Source of the DNA: Echinicola marina
GTDB lineage: Bacteria > Bacteroidota > Bacteroidia > Cytophagales > Cyclobacteriaceae
DNA length: 64,000 bases
Direction of reading: 5' to 3'
Assembly (NCBI RefSeq): GCF_020463795.1
Contig: NZ_CP080025.1
Location: 4,151,501-4,215,500, forward strand
A program made the position numbers and the translations under genes. The first letter of the stretch is position 1, and every line of letters begins with the position of its first letter. Under the pieces are notes generated by a model, which saw only the letters and a program-made list of their open reading frames with translations, did no database searches and was not told the origin of the DNA. Below, piece after piece: positions 45,801-54,195 of this stretch.

Positions 45801-48800
45801 AGGCTGATGGTGCTTTAACAGTAAGTTATTCAGGATTTGTGAATAGTGATGATGCAACTGTCTTGGGCGGCACACTGGATGTGAGCCGTGCTGCCGGAGA
45901 GGATGTAGGTAACTATGCGATTACCGCTTCTGGTTATACTTCCGGTAACTATACGATCAGCTATGTGGATGGAAACTTTGAGATCACGAAAGCAGCCTTG
46001 ACAGTTACCGCAGATGACCAAAGCAAGGTTTACGGTGAGGCTGATGGTGCTTTAACAGTAAGTTATTCGGGATTTGCGAATGGTGATGATGCAACTGTCT
46101 TGGGCGGCACGTTGGATGTAAGCCGAACTGCCGGAGAGGATGTGGGCAACTATGCTATTACGGCATCCGGTTATACTTCCGGTAACTATACGATCAGCTA
46201 TGTGGATGGCAACTTTGAGATCACCAAGGCAGCCTTGACAGTAATGGCCAATGACCAAAACAAGGTTTACGGTGAGGCTGATGGTGCTTTGACAGTAAGT
46301 TATTCGGGATTTGTGAATGGTGATGATGAGACGGCCCTGGGCGGTACATTGGCTATTAGCCGAACTGCCGGAGAGGATGTAGGTAACTATGCGATTACTG
46401 CTTCAGGTTATACATCCGGTAACTATACGATCAGCTATGTGGATGGCAACTTTGAGATAACGAAAGCAGCCCTGACAGTTACCGCCGATGACCAGAGCAA
46501 GGTTTACGGAGCAGCCGATCCAAGTCTAACAGTAAGTTATTCGGGATTTGTGAATAGCGATGATGCAACTGCTTTGGGCGGCACACTGGATGTAAGCCGA
46601 ACTGCCGGAGAGGATGTGGGCACTTATGCGATTACCGCTTCTGGTTATACTTCCGGTAACTATACCATCAGCTTTGTGGATGGCAGCTTTGAGATTACCC
46701 AAGCAGCCTTGACCGTTACCGCCGATGACCAGAGCAAGGTTTACGGAGCAGCCGATCCAAATTTAACAGTAAGTTATTCGGGATTTGTGAATGGTGATGA
46801 TGCAACTGTCTTGGGCGGCACACTGGATGTGAGCCGAGCAGCCGGAGAGGATGTGGGCACTTATGCGATTACCGCTTCTGGTTATACTTCCGGTAACTAT
46901 ACCATCAGCTTTGTGGATGGCAGCTTTGAGATTACCCAAGCAGCCTTGACCGTTACCGCCGATGACCAGAGCAAGGTTTACGGAGCAGCCGATCCAAATT
47001 TAACAGTAAGTTATTCGGGATTTGTGAATGGTGATGATGCAACTGTCTTGGGCGGCACACTGGATGTGAGCCGAGCAGCCGGAGAGGATGTGGGCACTTA
47101 TGCGATTACCGCTTCAGGTTATACTTCCGGTAACTATACCATCAGCTATGTGGATGGCAACTTTGAGATTACCCAAGCAGCCTTGACCGTTACCGCCGAT
47201 GACCAGAGCAAGGTTTACGGAGCAGCCGATCCAAGTCTAACAGTAAGTTATTCGGGATTTGTGAATAGCGATGATGCAACTGCTTTGGGCGGCACCTTGG
47301 ATGTGAGCCGTGCAGCCGGAGAGGATGTGGGCAACTATGCGATCACTGCTTCTGGTTATACTTCCGGTAACTATACCATCAGCTATGTGGATGGCAACTT
47401 GGAGATAACGAAAGCAGCCTTGACAGTTACCGCTGATGACCAGAGCAAGGTTTACGGAGCAGCTGACCCAAGTTTAACAGTAAGTTATTCGGGATTTGTG
47501 AATGGTGATGATGCAACAGCTTTGGGCGGCACACTGAATGTAAGCCGTGCAGCCGGAGAAGATGTGGGTAGCTATGCGATTACCGCTTCTGGTTATACTT
47601 CCGGTAACTATACCATCAGCTATGTGGATGGCAACTTGGAGATAACGAAAGCAGCCTTGACAGTTACCGCTGATGACCAGAGCAAGGTTTACGGAGCAGC
47701 TGACCCAAGTTTAACAGTAAGTTATTCGGGATTTGTGAATGGTGATGATGCAACAGCTTTGGGCGGCACACTGAATGTAAGCCGTGCAGCCGGAGAAGAT
47801 GTGGGTAGCTATGCGATTACCGCTTCCGGTTATACTTCCGGTAACTATACGATCAGCTATGTGGATGGTAACTTGGAGATCACGCAGGCGAGCTTGACCG
47901 TTACCGCTGATGAGCAGAGCAAGGTTTACGGTGAGGCTGATGGTGCTTTAACAGTAAGTTATTCGGGATTTGTGAATGGTGATGATGCAACTGTCTTGGG
48001 TGGTACACTGGATGTAAGCCGAGCAGCCGGAGAGGATGTGGGCACTTATGTAATTACCGCTTCTGGTTATACATCCGGTAACTATACGATCAGCTATGTG
48101 GACGGCAACTTGGAGATCACCCAAGCAGCCTTGACCGTTACCGCAGATGACCAGAGCAAGGTTTACGGAGCAGCCGATCCAAGTTTAACAGTAAGTTATT
48201 CGGGATTTGCGAATGGTGATGATGCAACTGCTTTGGGCGGCACATTGGATGTGAGCCGTGTAGCCGGAGAGGATGTAGGTAACTATGCGATTACCTCTTC
48301 TGGTTATACTTCCGGTAACTATACGATCAGCTATGTGGATGGAAACTTGGAGATCACGCAGGCAGCCCTGACAGTAACAGCTGATGACCAATCCAAGGTT
48401 TACGGTGAGGCTGATGGTGCTTTAACAGTAAGTTATTCGGGCTTTGTAAATAGTGATGATGAAACTGTCTTGGGCGGCACACTGGATGTGAGCCGAGCAG
48501 CCGGAGAAGATGTGGGCAACTATGCGATCACGGCATCAGGCTATACTTCACCGAACTATACGATCAGCTATGTGGATGGCAACTTGGAGATCACGAAGGC
48601 AGTCTTGACAGTTACCGCTGATGACCAGAGCAAGGTTTACGGTGAAACTGATCCTGCTTTAACAGTAAGTTATTCGGGATTTGTGAATGGTGATGATGAA
48701 ACGGCCTTGGGCGGTACATTGGCTATTAGCCGAACTGCCGGAGAGGATGTAGGTAAATATGCGATCATTGCCTCTGGTTATACTTCCGGTAACTATACGA

Positions 48801-51547
48801 TCAGCTATGTGGATGGCAACTTTGAGATTAGCCAAGCAGCCTTGACCGTTATCGCAGATGACCAGAGCAAGGTTTACGGTGAGACTGATGGTGCTTTAAC
48901 GGTAAGTTATTCGGGATTTGTGAATGGTGATGATGCAACTGTCTTGGGTGGTACATTGACAGTAAACAGAGCAGCCGGAGAGGATGTGGGCAATTATGCG
49001 ATTTCGGCATCCGGTTATACTTCCGGTAACTATACGATCAGCTTTGTAGATGGCAGCTTTGAGATTACCCAAGCAGCCTTGACAGTAACGGCCGATGACC
49101 AGAGCAAGGTTTACGGTGAGGCTGATGGTGCTTTGACAGTAAGTTATTCGGGATTTGTGAATGGTGATGATGCAACTGTCTTGGGCGGCACATTGGCTAT
49201 TAGCCGAGCAGCCGGAGAGGATGTAGGCACTTATGAGATTACCGCTTCTGGTTATACTTCCGGCAACTATACGATCAGCTATGTGGATGGAAACTTCGAG
49301 ATCACGAAGGCAGCCTTGACAGTATCAGCCGATGACCAGAGCAAGGTTTACGGTGAGGTTGATGGTGCTTTGACAGTAAGTTATTCGGGATTTGTGAATG
49401 GTGATGATGCAACTGCTTTGGGCGGCACATTGGCTATTAGCCGAGCAGCCGGAGAGGATGTAGGTAACTATGCGATTACTGCCTCAGGTTATACTTCCGG
49501 TAACTATACGATCAGCTATGTGGATGGCAACTTGGAGATTACCCAAGCAGCCCTGACAGTTACTGCCGATGACCAGAGCAAGGTTTACGGTGAGGCTGAT
49601 GGTGCTTTAACAGTAAGTTATTCGGGATTTGTGAATGGTGATGATAAAACTGCTTTGGGCGGCACCTTGGCTATTAGCCGAACTGCTGGAGAGGATGTTG
49701 GTAACTATGCGATTACCGCTTCTGGTTATACTTCCGGTAACTATACGATCAGCTATGTGAATGGCAACTTTGAGATCACGAAGGCAGCCTTGACAGTTAC
49801 CGCAGATGACCAGAGCAAGGTTTACGGTGAGGTTGATGGTGCTTTGACAGTAAGTTATTCGGGATTTGCGAATAGTGATGATGCAACTGTCTTGGGCGGC
49901 ACATTGGATATGAGCCGAACTGCTGGAGAGGATGTTGGTAACTATGCGATTACCGCTTCTGGTTATACTTCCGGTAACTATACGATCAGCTATGTGGATG
50001 GCAACTTGGAGATTACCCAAGCAGCCCTGACAGTTACTGCCGATGACCAGAGCAAGGTTTACGGTGAGGCTGATGGTGCTTTAACAGTAAGTTATTCGGG
50101 ATTTGTGAATGGTGATGATGCAACTGCTTTGGGCGGCACATTGGCTATTAGCCGAGCAGCCGGAGAGGATGTAGGTAACTATGCGATTACTGCCTCAGGT
50201 TATACTTCCGGTAACTATACGATCAGCTATGTGGATGGCAACTTGGAGATTACCCAAGCAGCCCTGACAGTTACTGCCGATGACCAGAGCAAGGTTTACG
50301 GTGAGGTTGATGGTGCTTTAACAGTAAGTTATTCGGGATTTGTGAATGGTGATGATAAAACTGCTTTGGGCGGCACCTTGGCTATTAGCCGAACTGCTGG
50401 AGAGGATGTTGGTAACTATGCGATTACCGCTTCTGGTTATACTTCATCTAACTATACGATCAGCTATGTGAATGGCAACTTTGAGATCACACAGGCGAGC
50501 TTGACAGTATCAGCCGATGACCAGAGCAAGGTGTATGGAACAGTAGATCCTATATTGAGTTATACTGCTTCCGGCTTTGTCAATGGAGATGATGACGGCA
50601 TTTTGACAGGAGGACTGAGTAGGGCTGCCGGAGAAGACATCGGAGTTTATGCCATCAATTTGGGCAGCTTGTCTGCTGGAGATAATTATAATATTGTTTA
50701 CCAAGCGGCCAGCCTTACCATACTGGCCAGAAAAATAGAGGAGGTTTACGAACCTACTGCGGTTACCGTGGACTGGGGAATCGATTTGGTCGAAATACCT
50801 TTGCCTGAAACAGTATTGGTGAGAACCGAACAAGATGAATTCATTAATCTGGAGGTGAATTGGAATGTATCCACAGTGGATACCAGGAACAGGGGAGCTT
50901 ACCGTATAACGGGGACCTTACAACTACCAGGAACCATCTTGGGAGAAGGACTACCTGTACCGTTTATGTTTGTCAATGTAAATGCCAAGCCGGCCCCAGT
51001 GGACCTTGTCCTTGACAATAACAGTTTCGAGGCCCAGAACGGCCCTGTAGCGATAGGCAGCATCACGGTGGTGGATCCAGTGGATAACCAACATGTTTTG
51101 GAACTTGTTTCCGGAGCAGCGGACAATGGCTATTTCTCCCTTTCTGGCAACAGCCTGTACTGGGACAGCCAGGAAGCATTGGCGGGCAGAACTGCTTTCT
51201 CGGTCGAGGTGATGGTGGTGGATGCCGATGGCAATACACTTTCCAAGGTCTTTGAGGTCAACAGGCTGAGAAAATCCCTGAACGATATCGTGATCTACAA
51301 TACCTTCAGTCCAAATGAAGACGGTACCAATGATACTTGGGGTGTTGAGGAGCTCAGGTACCAGACCGGTGTAAGGATCATGATATTTGAAAAAAGTGGT
51401 AACAGGCTCTTCTATACCGAAAATCCTGAAAAAAGGTGGGATGGAACCTATAAGGGCAAGGAAATGGCAGTAGGGAGCTATTTCTGGGTAATCGAGTCCA
51501 AGGAAGATGATAAGGTACGAAGAGGCACCCTTAATTTATTGAAATGA
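42806..51547 (+). CDS. Giant secreted adhesin with 24 MBG-type repeats and T9SS type B C-terminus
   Basis: 2913 residues. A signal peptide (MMKKLLLIVLLLGMHLSVLG) is followed by a beta-rich N-terminal domain (~25-225), two cadherin/VCBS-like modules (~228-480, e.g. AAPTATAPSVPSVEED; TIIGLPSSITVEEDA), a YQWYRADDDGG module (~490-590) and a bacterial Ig-like module (ITFPSIPTKTYGDASF, ~590-667). Then come 24 repeats of exactly 79 residues (about 669-2564), each of type TVTADDQSKVYGEAD ... VSYSGF ... GGTL.VSR.AGEDVG.Y.I ... NYTISYV.G..EIT.A, and a 25th divergent copy. The last ~85 residues are the gliding-associated CHU_C/type B sorting domain (YNTFSPNEDGTNDTWG; YKGKEMAVGSYFWVIES). The MBG repeat is usual in very large surface proteins. 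It should be displayed or released through the T9SS, with the following PorP/SprF protein as partner (stop/start overlap ATGA). Confidence 0.93.
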   Translation: MMKKLLLIVLLLGMHLSVLGQVQFWSDDFEDPTSPSSGIRTPSNNGGSSSAYFKRATNADLDLTTASDGNYSNFQGTYFWAGEDHDGPFANDEQNIVWSGINITGKTGITFKGLFGAQSTNDAFENVLAGYSHSDYVIVEYSIDGGIYVPLISFYSTTDIENKKLYEDTNNDGIGDGTLLTKSFQEFSKSISGTGNQLTIRLRAYSNNTFTEEWAVDNFRLSATESNAAPTATAPSVPSVEEDDTNVALSNDIQISDADGDGQTVTFTITGGTLTLGTSGITFGGGMNGSSSFTALGTLANINAALDAATFTPTPDLYGPGVATISFISNDGTDNSNTASVTFDIAGVNDDPTIIGLPSSITVEEDATEDPFDISAATIGDIDAESGELTITLEATGGIFDIAAGTGITITGHMSGLLTLTGNLTDLNNYINSPSNIYFRPDANLNGNGAASVEVSINDNGNTGSGGGNDIAIGTVSIDITPVNDAPTASGVAISGTLTVGEELNGTYTYADVDNDAESGSTYQWYRADDDGGTGKTAITGAENQDYTLQAADQGKYISFEVTPNDGTLAGTAVESDLEGPVKIGQTITFPSIPTKTYGDASFTLGDAQTDQGLTVTYTSDDPTVVDITGNQATILTAGSTQITATQSGDGTTQAATPVAHTLTVNQATLTVTADDQSKVYGEADPALTVSYDGFENGDDESDLGGTLNVSRAAGEDVGDYAINASGQTSANYTINYVAGNLEITSATLTVTAEDKSKVYGEADPSLTVSYAGFVNGDDATALGGTLDLSRATGEDVGNYAVMASGYSSSNYMISYVEGNFEITQAALTVTADDKSKVYGSTDPGLTVSYAGFVNGDDATALGGTLDLSRATGEDVGNYAVMASGYSSSNYTISYVEGNFEITQAALTVTADDQSKVYGAADPSLTVSYSGFVNSDDETVLGGTLDVSRTAGEDVGNYAITASGYTSGNYTISYVDGNFEITQAALTVTANGQSKVYGEADGALTVSYSGFVNSDDATVLGGTLDVSRAAGEDVGNYAITASGYTSGNYTISYVDGNFEITKAALTVTADDQSKVYGEADGALTVSYSGFANGDDATVLGGTLDVSRTAGEDVGNYAITASGYTSGNYTISYVDGNFEITKAALTVMANDQNKVYGEADGALTVSYSGFVNGDDETALGGTLAISRTAGEDVGNYAITASGYTSGNYTISYVDGNFEITKAALTVTADDQSKVYGAADPSLTVSYSGFVNSDDATALGGTLDVSRTAGEDVGTYAITASGYTSGNYTISFVDGSFEITQAALTVTADDQSKVYGAADPNLTVSYSGFVNGDDATVLGGTLDVSRAAGEDVGTYAITASGYTSGNYTISFVDGSFEITQAALTVTADDQSKVYGAADPNLTVSYSGFVNGDDATVLGGTLDVSRAAGEDVGTYAITASGYTSGNYTISYVDGNFEITQAALTVTADDQSKVYGAADPSLTVSYSGFVNSDDATALGGTLDVSRAAGEDVGNYAITASGYTSGNYTISYVDGNLEITKAALTVTADDQSKVYGAADPSLTVSYSGFVNGDDATALGGTLNVSRAAGEDVGSYAITASGYTSGNYTISYVDGNLEITKAALTVTADDQSKVYGAADPSLTVSYSGFVNGDDATALGGTLNVSRAAGEDVGSYAITASGYTSGNYTISYVDGNLEITQASLTVTADEQSKVYGEADGALTVSYSGFVNGDDATVLGGTLDVSRAAGEDVGTYVITASGYTSGNYTISYVDGNLEITQAALTVTADDQSKVYGAADPSLTVSYSGFANGDDATALGGTLDVSRVAGEDVGNYAITSSGYTSGNYTISYVDGNLEITQAALTVTADDQSKVYGEADGALTVSYSGFVNSDDETVLGGTLDVSRAAGEDVGNYAITASGYTSPNYTISYVDGNLEITKAVLTVTADDQSKVYGETDPALTVSYSGFVNGDDETALGGTLAISRTAGEDVGKYAIIASGYTSGNYTISYVDGNFEISQAALTVIADDQSKVYGETDGALTVSYSGFVNGDDATVLGGTLTVNRAAGEDVGNYAISASGYTSGNYTISFVDGSFEITQAALTVTADDQSKVYGEADGALTVSYSGFVNGDDATVLGGTLAISRAAGEDVGTYEITASGYTSGNYTISYVDGNFEITKAALTVSADDQSKVYGEVDGALTVSYSGFVNGDDATALGGTLAISRAAGEDVGNYAITASGYTSGNYTISYVDGNLEITQAALTVTADDQSKVYGEADGALTVSYSGFVNGDDKTALGGTLAISRTAGEDVGNYAITASGYTSGNYTISYVNGNFEITKAALTVTADDQSKVYGEVDGALTVSYSGFANSDDATVLGGTLDMSRTAGEDVGNYAITASGYTSGNYTISYVDGNLEITQAALTVTADDQSKVYGEADGALTVSYSGFVNGDDATALGGTLAISRAAGEDVGNYAITASGYTSGNYTISYVDGNLEITQAALTVTADDQSKVYGEVDGALTVSYSGFVNGDDKTALGGTLAISRTAGEDVGNYAITASGYTSSNYTISYVNGNFEITQASLTVSADDQSKVYGTVDPILSYTASGFVNGDDDGILTGGLSRAAGEDIGVYAINLGSLSAGDNYNIVYQAASLTILARKIEEVYEPTAVTVDWGIDLVEIPLPETVLVRTEQDEFINLEVNWNVSTVDTRNRGAYRITGTLQLPGTILGEGLPVPFMFVNVNAKPAPVDLVLDNNSFEAQNGPVAIGSITVVDPVDNQHVLELVSGAADNGYFSLSGNSLYWDSQEALAGRTAFSVEVMVVDADGNTLSKVFEVNRLRKSLNDIVIYNTFSPNEDGTNDTWGVEELRYQTGVRIMIFEKSGNRLFYTENPEKRWDGTYKGKEMAVGSYFWVIESKEDDKVRRGTLNLLK
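44810..50497 (+). repeat. 24 tandem in-phase 237-bp coding repeats
   Basis: Twenty-four consecutive units of exactly 237 bp, without a single indel. Unit k starts at 44810 + 237(k-1); a 25th diverged unit starts at 50498. Units 4-24 are closer to each other than to 1-3. Units 9 and 10 (46706, 46943) and 12 and 13 (47417, 47654) are nearly identical over most of their length, pointing to recent duplication or gene conversion. Confidence 0.95.
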
Positions 51548-51606
51548 TGAAAAGGTTTTGTCAAGTAATTAAAGATTGTTTTGGAAATAGAAAGCCAGTT
51601 AATCAA

Positions 51607-52563
51607 ATGAAAAAGGTTTTAGTTTATACATTGATGTTCATGCTGTCGGCACCTTTGATGGTGCTGGGGCAGTCGAGAAAATACATTAGCCAGTTCAACT
51701 TTTTCCAGAGTTACTATAACCCCGGGTTGACCGGTTATGAGGGCAGTACTTTAAGGGGCTTTGTCAGGAACCAATGGAGTGGTTTTGAAGGAGCGCCAAG
51801 GACCATGTTCTTTAGTGCGGAGCTGGATTTCGGGGAAATGAAAGGAGAGGAAGATCCTGCCCTGATGGGCAAAAATGCGGCCAGCCTCAACCTATTGTTC
51901 GATGAGTACGGGGCCTTCAGGGAAACCTCCCTGGTGCTGGGCTATGCCAGCAGGATCAGGCTGACAGAAAAGCACAACCTGCGCCTGGGTGCGGGGGTAA
52001 GCTATACCAATGTCAAACTGGACGGCACGTCCATGACCGTGGAGCAGCAGAACGACGAATTGCTGGGCCAGTATATCGGCGGCTTTTCCGATATGCAGAT
52101 CATCGACTTCAATGTAGGCCTGGCACTGACGCACGAAAAGTACTACCTGTCCTATGCCATGCACCAGGTTAATGGGGGCAGCATTTCCAGCGGAGATGAA
52201 TTTATGGAAGGCAGGCCGATCAACTATATTGTACAGGCGGGCTACCGGGAGGCCCTGAGTGATCAGGTGTCCGTAATCGGGAATTTCTTTTACCGCAACC
52301 AGGAGGACCTTCCGGACAATATAGAATTTAACCTGAAGGCTCTTTTGATGGACAAGTTCTGGCTAGGGGCAGGGCACCGGGTGGATTATGCGAACAATTT
52401 GCAGCTGGGCTTCCTCTTGAAACGGGTGAAGGTGGGCTATGTCTATGAGTTCCCGACCAATGGGAGTTATCTCTTGCCCGGCAATACCCATGAGTTCATG
52501 GCCATATTCAACCTATTCAGGACCAACGAAAGAAAGCATGCCAAGGAGGTGTTGATTTGGTAG
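51607..52563 (+). CDS. PorP/SprF-like T9SS outer-membrane protein
   Basis: 318 residues from ATG 51607, chosen because the signal peptide MKKVLVYTLMFMLSAPLMVLG begins there; an in-frame ATG at 51544 overlaps the adhesin stop (ATGA) and would add 21 residues. The start QFNFFQSYYNPGLTGYEGST is the family hallmark, and the rest is a beta-barrel with YNPGLTG, GVSYTNVKLDG, FFYRNQEDLPDN and KVGYVYEFPTNG segments. SprF-type proteins pair with SprB-like adhesins and help hold or export them, so the adhesin before it is the likely client. Confidence 0.92.
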   Translation: MKKVLVYTLMFMLSAPLMVLGQSRKYISQFNFFQSYYNPGLTGYEGSTLRGFVRNQWSGFEGAPRTMFFSAELDFGEMKGEEDPALMGKNAASLNLLFDEYGAFRETSLVLGYASRIRLTEKHNLRLGAGVSYTNVKLDGTSMTVEQQNDELLGQYIGGFSDMQIIDFNVGLALTHEKYYLSYAMHQVNGGSISSGDEFMEGRPINYIVQAGYREALSDQVSVIGNFFYRNQEDLPDNIEFNLKALLMDKFWLGAGHRVDYANNLQLGFLLKRVKVGYVYEFPTNGSYLLPGNTHEFMAIFNLFRTNERKHAKEVLIW

Positions 52564-52584
52564 GGATATTATTGTCTACTAATA

Positions 52585-52619
52585 GAAACGGGCTCTTGAA
52601 AAATTCAAGAGCCCGTTTC
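52585..52619. terminator. Bidirectional terminator after PorP/SprF
   Basis: A 16-bp perfect stem, GAAACGGGCTCTTGAA (52585-52600) and its complement (52604-52619), with an AAA loop, T-run after and A-run before it. It serves both the SprF-like gene and the pirin gene on the other strand. Confidence 0.9.
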
Positions 52620-52624
52620 TTTAA

Positions 52625-53347
52625 TTAATTCATGGGTACTTCCATCAGTAAGACTTGAGAGTTGGCATGAGATTTTAGATTGAACTTAGAAGTGTCAGAC
52701 ACAGCCAAGCCATCTCTTGCACTCAATTCAATACCATCCAAATCAAGTTTTCCATCGAGAACAAAAATATATACACCATTATTTTTAGGATCTTTAAGGG
52801 TATAATCAACTGAGCTGCCTTGTTCGAAATTGCCCAAATGAAACCAGGCATTTTGATGTATCCAAACCCCATTGTCATCTGGATTGGGAGATAGGATTTG
52901 AATCAACTGATTTTTTGGGATTTCTTTTCCAAGTGTGATTTGATCATACCTTGGGGCAACATTCCTTTTGTTGGGGATAATCCATATTTGAAGGAATTTT
53001 ACAGGTTTATCTTTGTTTTTATTGTATTCACTATGGAGAATACCTGTTCCGGCGCTCATCACTTGAATATCTCCTTCTCTAATAACCGTTGTGTTTCCCA
53101 TGCTATCTCTATGTTCCAAATCACCCTCAAGTGGAATTGAAACAATTTCCATGTTGTCGTGAGGATGGGTACCAAATCCCATTCCAGGAGCCACTTCATC
53201 ATCATTTAGTACCCGTAGTTTCCCAAAATGAATCCTATCAGGGTTATAATAATTGGCAAAACTGAAAGTGTGAAAAGAGTTAAGCCAACCATGATTGGCA
53301 TTTCCACGACTGTTCGCCTTATGTAAAACGGTTTTCATTGTAGTCAT
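52625..53347 (-). CDS. Pirin family protein (YhhW-like)
   Basis: 240 residues; ATG 53338 three codons later is an equally good start. The bicupin pirin fold has the metal-binding FGTHPHDNMEIV (about 60-71) and LEHRDSMGN residues, with a second cupin starting near VSAGTGILHSEYN. The E. coli homologue YhhW cleaves quercetin; other pirins are redox sensors. Function here unknown. Its 3' end shares the terminator with the adhesin/SprF unit. Confidence 0.92.
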   Translation of the reverse strand: MTTMKTVLHKANSRGNANHGWLNSFHTFSFANYYNPDRIHFGKLRVLNDDEVAPGMGFGTHPHDNMEIVSIPLEGDLEHRDSMGNTTVIREGDIQVMSAGTGILHSEYNKNKDKPVKFLQIWIIPNKRNVAPRYDQITLGKEIPKNQLIQILSPNPDDNGVWIHQNAWFHLGNFEQGSSVDYTLKDPKNNGVYIFVLDGKLDLDGIELSARDGLAVSDTSKFNLKSHANSQVLLMEVPMN

Positions 53348-53382
53348 ATTTAATTAGTTGCTTGTATTGGAGACCATTGCAT

Positions 53383-54066
53383 TTACTTTAATAATTGCCT
53401 CAATTTCCCTACTCCTATACTTGCCTGTTCTTGAATAATGGTCAAATTTTCTTTGAGTCCAGTTATCGGGATGTTTACATCAATAATGTATTTTTGGGTG
53501 GAATGGTTTGTATACTGAATAAGGCTTGCTGCGGGGTACACCTGTAAAGAAGTCCCAATGACAACAAATATATCGGCCTCTTGCGCAGCTTTAATTGCTG
53601 GATTCATCATTGGTACCATCTCTCCGAACCAGACAATAAAAGGCCGCAATTGGCTTCCCTTTTCACATTTATCTCCTAATTTAATTTCCCATGAATCCAT
53701 ATCATAGACTAATTTGGGATCTAGGGTACTTTGGGATTTGAAAAGTTCACCATGTAAGTGAATGATATTAGTGGAACCAGCCCTTTCGTGCAAGTTGTCT
53801 ATATTTTGGGTAATGATGGTGACATCGAAATCATTTTCAAGTTCTGCCAACCCATAATGAGCAGCATTTGGTTTTACGTCTAATGCCTGTTTCCTCCTTT
53901 GGTTATAAAATTCTAAAACAATTTCCTTGTTCCTTCGCCAGCCTTCAGGGGAAGCCACTTCCATAATATCATGGTTTTCCCATAGTCCATTACTGTCTCT
54001 AAATGTCTTGATTCCGCTCTCTGCGGATATTCCAGCACCTGACAAAACCACCAATTTCTTTTTCAT
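53383..54066 (-). CDS. cobB: SIR2 family NAD-dependent protein deacylase (CobB-like)
   Basis: 227 residues. The Rossmann start LSGAGISAESGIKTFRD (about 8-24) binds NAD; TQNIDNLHERAG with H105 in HLHGE is the catalytic core. Y54 and R57 (YNQRRKQ) are the pair that lets class III sirtuins accept succinyl- and malonyl-lysine. The usual four zinc cysteines are not present: only one Cys remains near residue 135. Such zinc-less SIR2 proteins occur in Bacteroidota. It would remove acyl groups from metabolic enzymes. Confidence 0.92.
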   Translation of the reverse strand: MKKKLVVLSGAGISAESGIKTFRDSNGLWENHDIMEVASPEGWRRNKEIVLEFYNQRRKQALDVKPNAAHYGLAELENDFDVTIITQNIDNLHERAGSTNIIHLHGELFKSQSTLDPKLVYDMDSWEIKLGDKCEKGSQLRPFIVWFGEMVPMMNPAIKAAQEADIFVVIGTSLQVYPAASLIQYTNHSTQKYIIDVNIPITGLKENLTIIQEQASIGVGKLRQLLK

Positions 54067-54168
54067 CTTACTTTACTTTCTATAGTATAAAAATAAACAA
54101 AGTTTCTAGAATACGTTTAAGCTAGCATCAGGTTCCGTATGTTATCAGTCTTTTGTATGTGCACAAAA

Positions 54169-54190
54169 AAACCGGAACAAAGTCCGGTTT
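54169..54190 (-). terminator. Terminator of topA
   Basis: AAACCGGA / TCCGGTTT stem (54169-54176 with 54183-54190), read on the minus strand with a T-run after it. Confidence 0.8.
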
Positions 54191-54195
54191 AAAAA

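Noticed and set aside
45578-50020. Series of similar minus-strand frames of 62-137 residues inside the adhesin repeats
   Set aside because: They recur with the 237-bp period and are shadows of the plus-strand repeat coding; no independent start signals.
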